A DNA stretch of 5,409 nt. Origin: Dehalococcoidia bacterium (GTDB lineage Bacteria > Chloroflexota > Dehalococcoidia > Dehalococcoidales > Fen-1064). The stretch is taken from contig PMBW01000293.1 in assembly GCA_003153075.1 (NCBI GenBank), positions 1-5,409 on the forward strand. Direction: 5' to 3'. The notes beneath the pieces were generated by a model that saw nothing but the letters and a program-made list of their open reading frames with translations, was not told the DNA's origin and ran no database searches. The translations under genes and the position numbers were made by a program. This document shows, in pieces, positions 4,694-5,409 of this stretch (position 1 is the first letter of the stretch; each line of letters begins with the position of its first letter).

Positions 4694-5409
4694 ATGGGAT
4701 ACAATCTTGGTTTAGATATCGGCTCGGTTAATGTCAAATTGTCCTTGATCGATGAAAGCGGCAATGTACTACATTTTGATTCTAAAAGGATCACAATTAA
4801 CGCACGGGAAACAATAAATTCCTTACTTGACACGTTAAACAAAAAGTTCAATTTTGAACAAATCGAATCGTTGGGATTATCCGGCTCTGGCAAAACTGCG
4901 GCGCCGCGTGAATATCGTTGGCCTGAATACAGCAGCTCGTTAGCGATCGCCACCGGTTTACTGCAACATTATCCTGAAGCCCGGACGATTATTCAGATTG
5001 GCGGTCACAGTTCGCTGGTGATCGGGCTTGAGGACGGGCTTAAGAAACCTTGGAAAGTCGCCTCTAATTCGCTCTGTGCGGCAGGGACTGGTCTATTCCT
5101 GGAACAGCAGGCTTACAGATTGGGTATTAGTCTGGAAGAATTTACTGCGTTGGCCTTAAAACACAACGGCGATCCGCCGAGAGTGGCAGCCAGATGCAGT
5201 GTGTTTGCAAAGAGCGACCTGATCCATCTCCAGCAAAAAGGCGTTCCGATCGAAGCCATGTGTTACGCTCTGTGCGAAAGTATTGCCCGCATGGTCGTTT
5301 CCCAACGCAAGGGGACATACCAGGAGCCGGTCTATTTCGCGGGCGGTGTTGCTGCGAATGCTGCCATTCTGAAGGCGATCAAGAGTGTATTGGCAGCGAA
5401 AAACGGGCA
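4694..5409 (+). CDS. BadF/BadG/BcrA/BcrD (HgdC-type) ATPase, acyl-CoA dehydratase activase-like (3' end outside window)
   Basis: Partial: 238 codons, open at the right edge. It has the ASKHA ATPase fold of activators that use ATP to drive an electron from a [4Fe-4S] cluster into 2-hydroxyacyl-CoA dehydratases or benzoyl-CoA reductases. Visible motifs are the phosphate-1 loop LGLDIGSVNVKLSLID (5-20), LGLSGSGK (60-67), IQIGGHSSLVI (100-110), CAAGTGLFLE (128-137) and the C-terminal adenosine region YFAGGVAANAAI (214-225). Cys128 and Cys168 correspond to the two Cys that hold the inter-subunit Fe-S cluster in HgdC (about 40 residues apart, as expected), so an Fe-S cluster is plausible. The phosphate-2 motif is unusual: GGHSSL in place of GGQDSK. 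It could belong to short activases (~260 residues) or to the N-terminus of the very large activase/DUF2229 proteins; the window ends too early to tell. ATG 4694 fits homologue starts, but no Shine-Dalgarno is visible; in-frame ATGs at 4667 and 4592 lack one too. Confidence 0.88.
   Translation, partial: MGYNLGLDIGSVNVKLSLIDESGNVLHFDSKRITINARETINSLLDTLNKKFNFEQIESLGLSGSGKTAAPREYRWPEYSSSLAIATGLLQHYPEARTIIQIGGHSSLVIGLEDGLKKPWKVASNSLCAAGTGLFLEQQAYRLGISLEEFTALALKHNGDPPRVAARCSVFAKSDLIHLQQKGVPIEAMCYALCESIARMVVSQRKGTYQEPVYFAGGVAANAAILKAIKSVLAAKNG

Overview
The window looks like chromosomal DNA of an anaerobic, low-to-mid GC Firmicute. The visible clues are strong AGGAGG-type ribosome binding sites, a YwbE (DUF2196) gene, a sigma-A type sigma factor, a CxxC-x17-CxxC zinc-ribbon protein, a 2-hydroxyacyl-CoA dehydratase activase-like ATPase and a selenocysteine-encoding UGA. 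This mix fits the Negativicutes/Sporomusaceae or a related selenium-using clostridial lineage. That placement is inference, not proof.

Layout: (1) 1-522 (+) is the C-terminal part of an RpoD/SigA sigma factor. It is followed at 599-712 by a very basic 37-residue ORF, too short for most gene callers, with a strong Shine-Dalgarno. (2) 961-1281 (+) encodes a two-module zinc-ribbon protein ending at a strong terminator hairpin (1301-1332). That hairpin also works for the convergent operon. (3) 1373-2302 (-) is a three-gene operon read right to left: an SRPBCC-fold protein, YwbE and a minimal Smr-domain protein with a TTG start. (4) 2303-2667 has no gene but holds a bidirectional terminator-like hairpin and a second terminator. 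(5) 2668-3251 (-) is L-rhamnose mutarotase followed by an unrecognised 69-residue ORF. (6) 3510-4025 (+) is the highlight: a glutaredoxin-like domain fused to a C-terminal PDZ domain. An in-frame TGA sits exactly where the first active-site Cys belongs (T-U-P-Y-C), and a SECIS-like hairpin follows at the right distance. A conventional gene caller would start this gene at Met16 and delete the active site. (7) 4040-4552 (-) is a nitroreductase-family flavoprotein convergent with the selenoprotein. (8) 4694-5409 (+) is the N-terminal part of a BadF/BadG/HgdC-type ATPase that runs off the window. It is divergent from the nitroreductase and has no visible ribosome binding site.

The genes do not form one pathway. 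The right half has a redox and anaerobic flavour (selenoprotein glutaredoxin, flavin nitroreductase, Fe-S ATPase activator-like protein). The left half is housekeeping or small accessory proteins. No mobile element, CRISPR array, tRNA or rRNA was seen.
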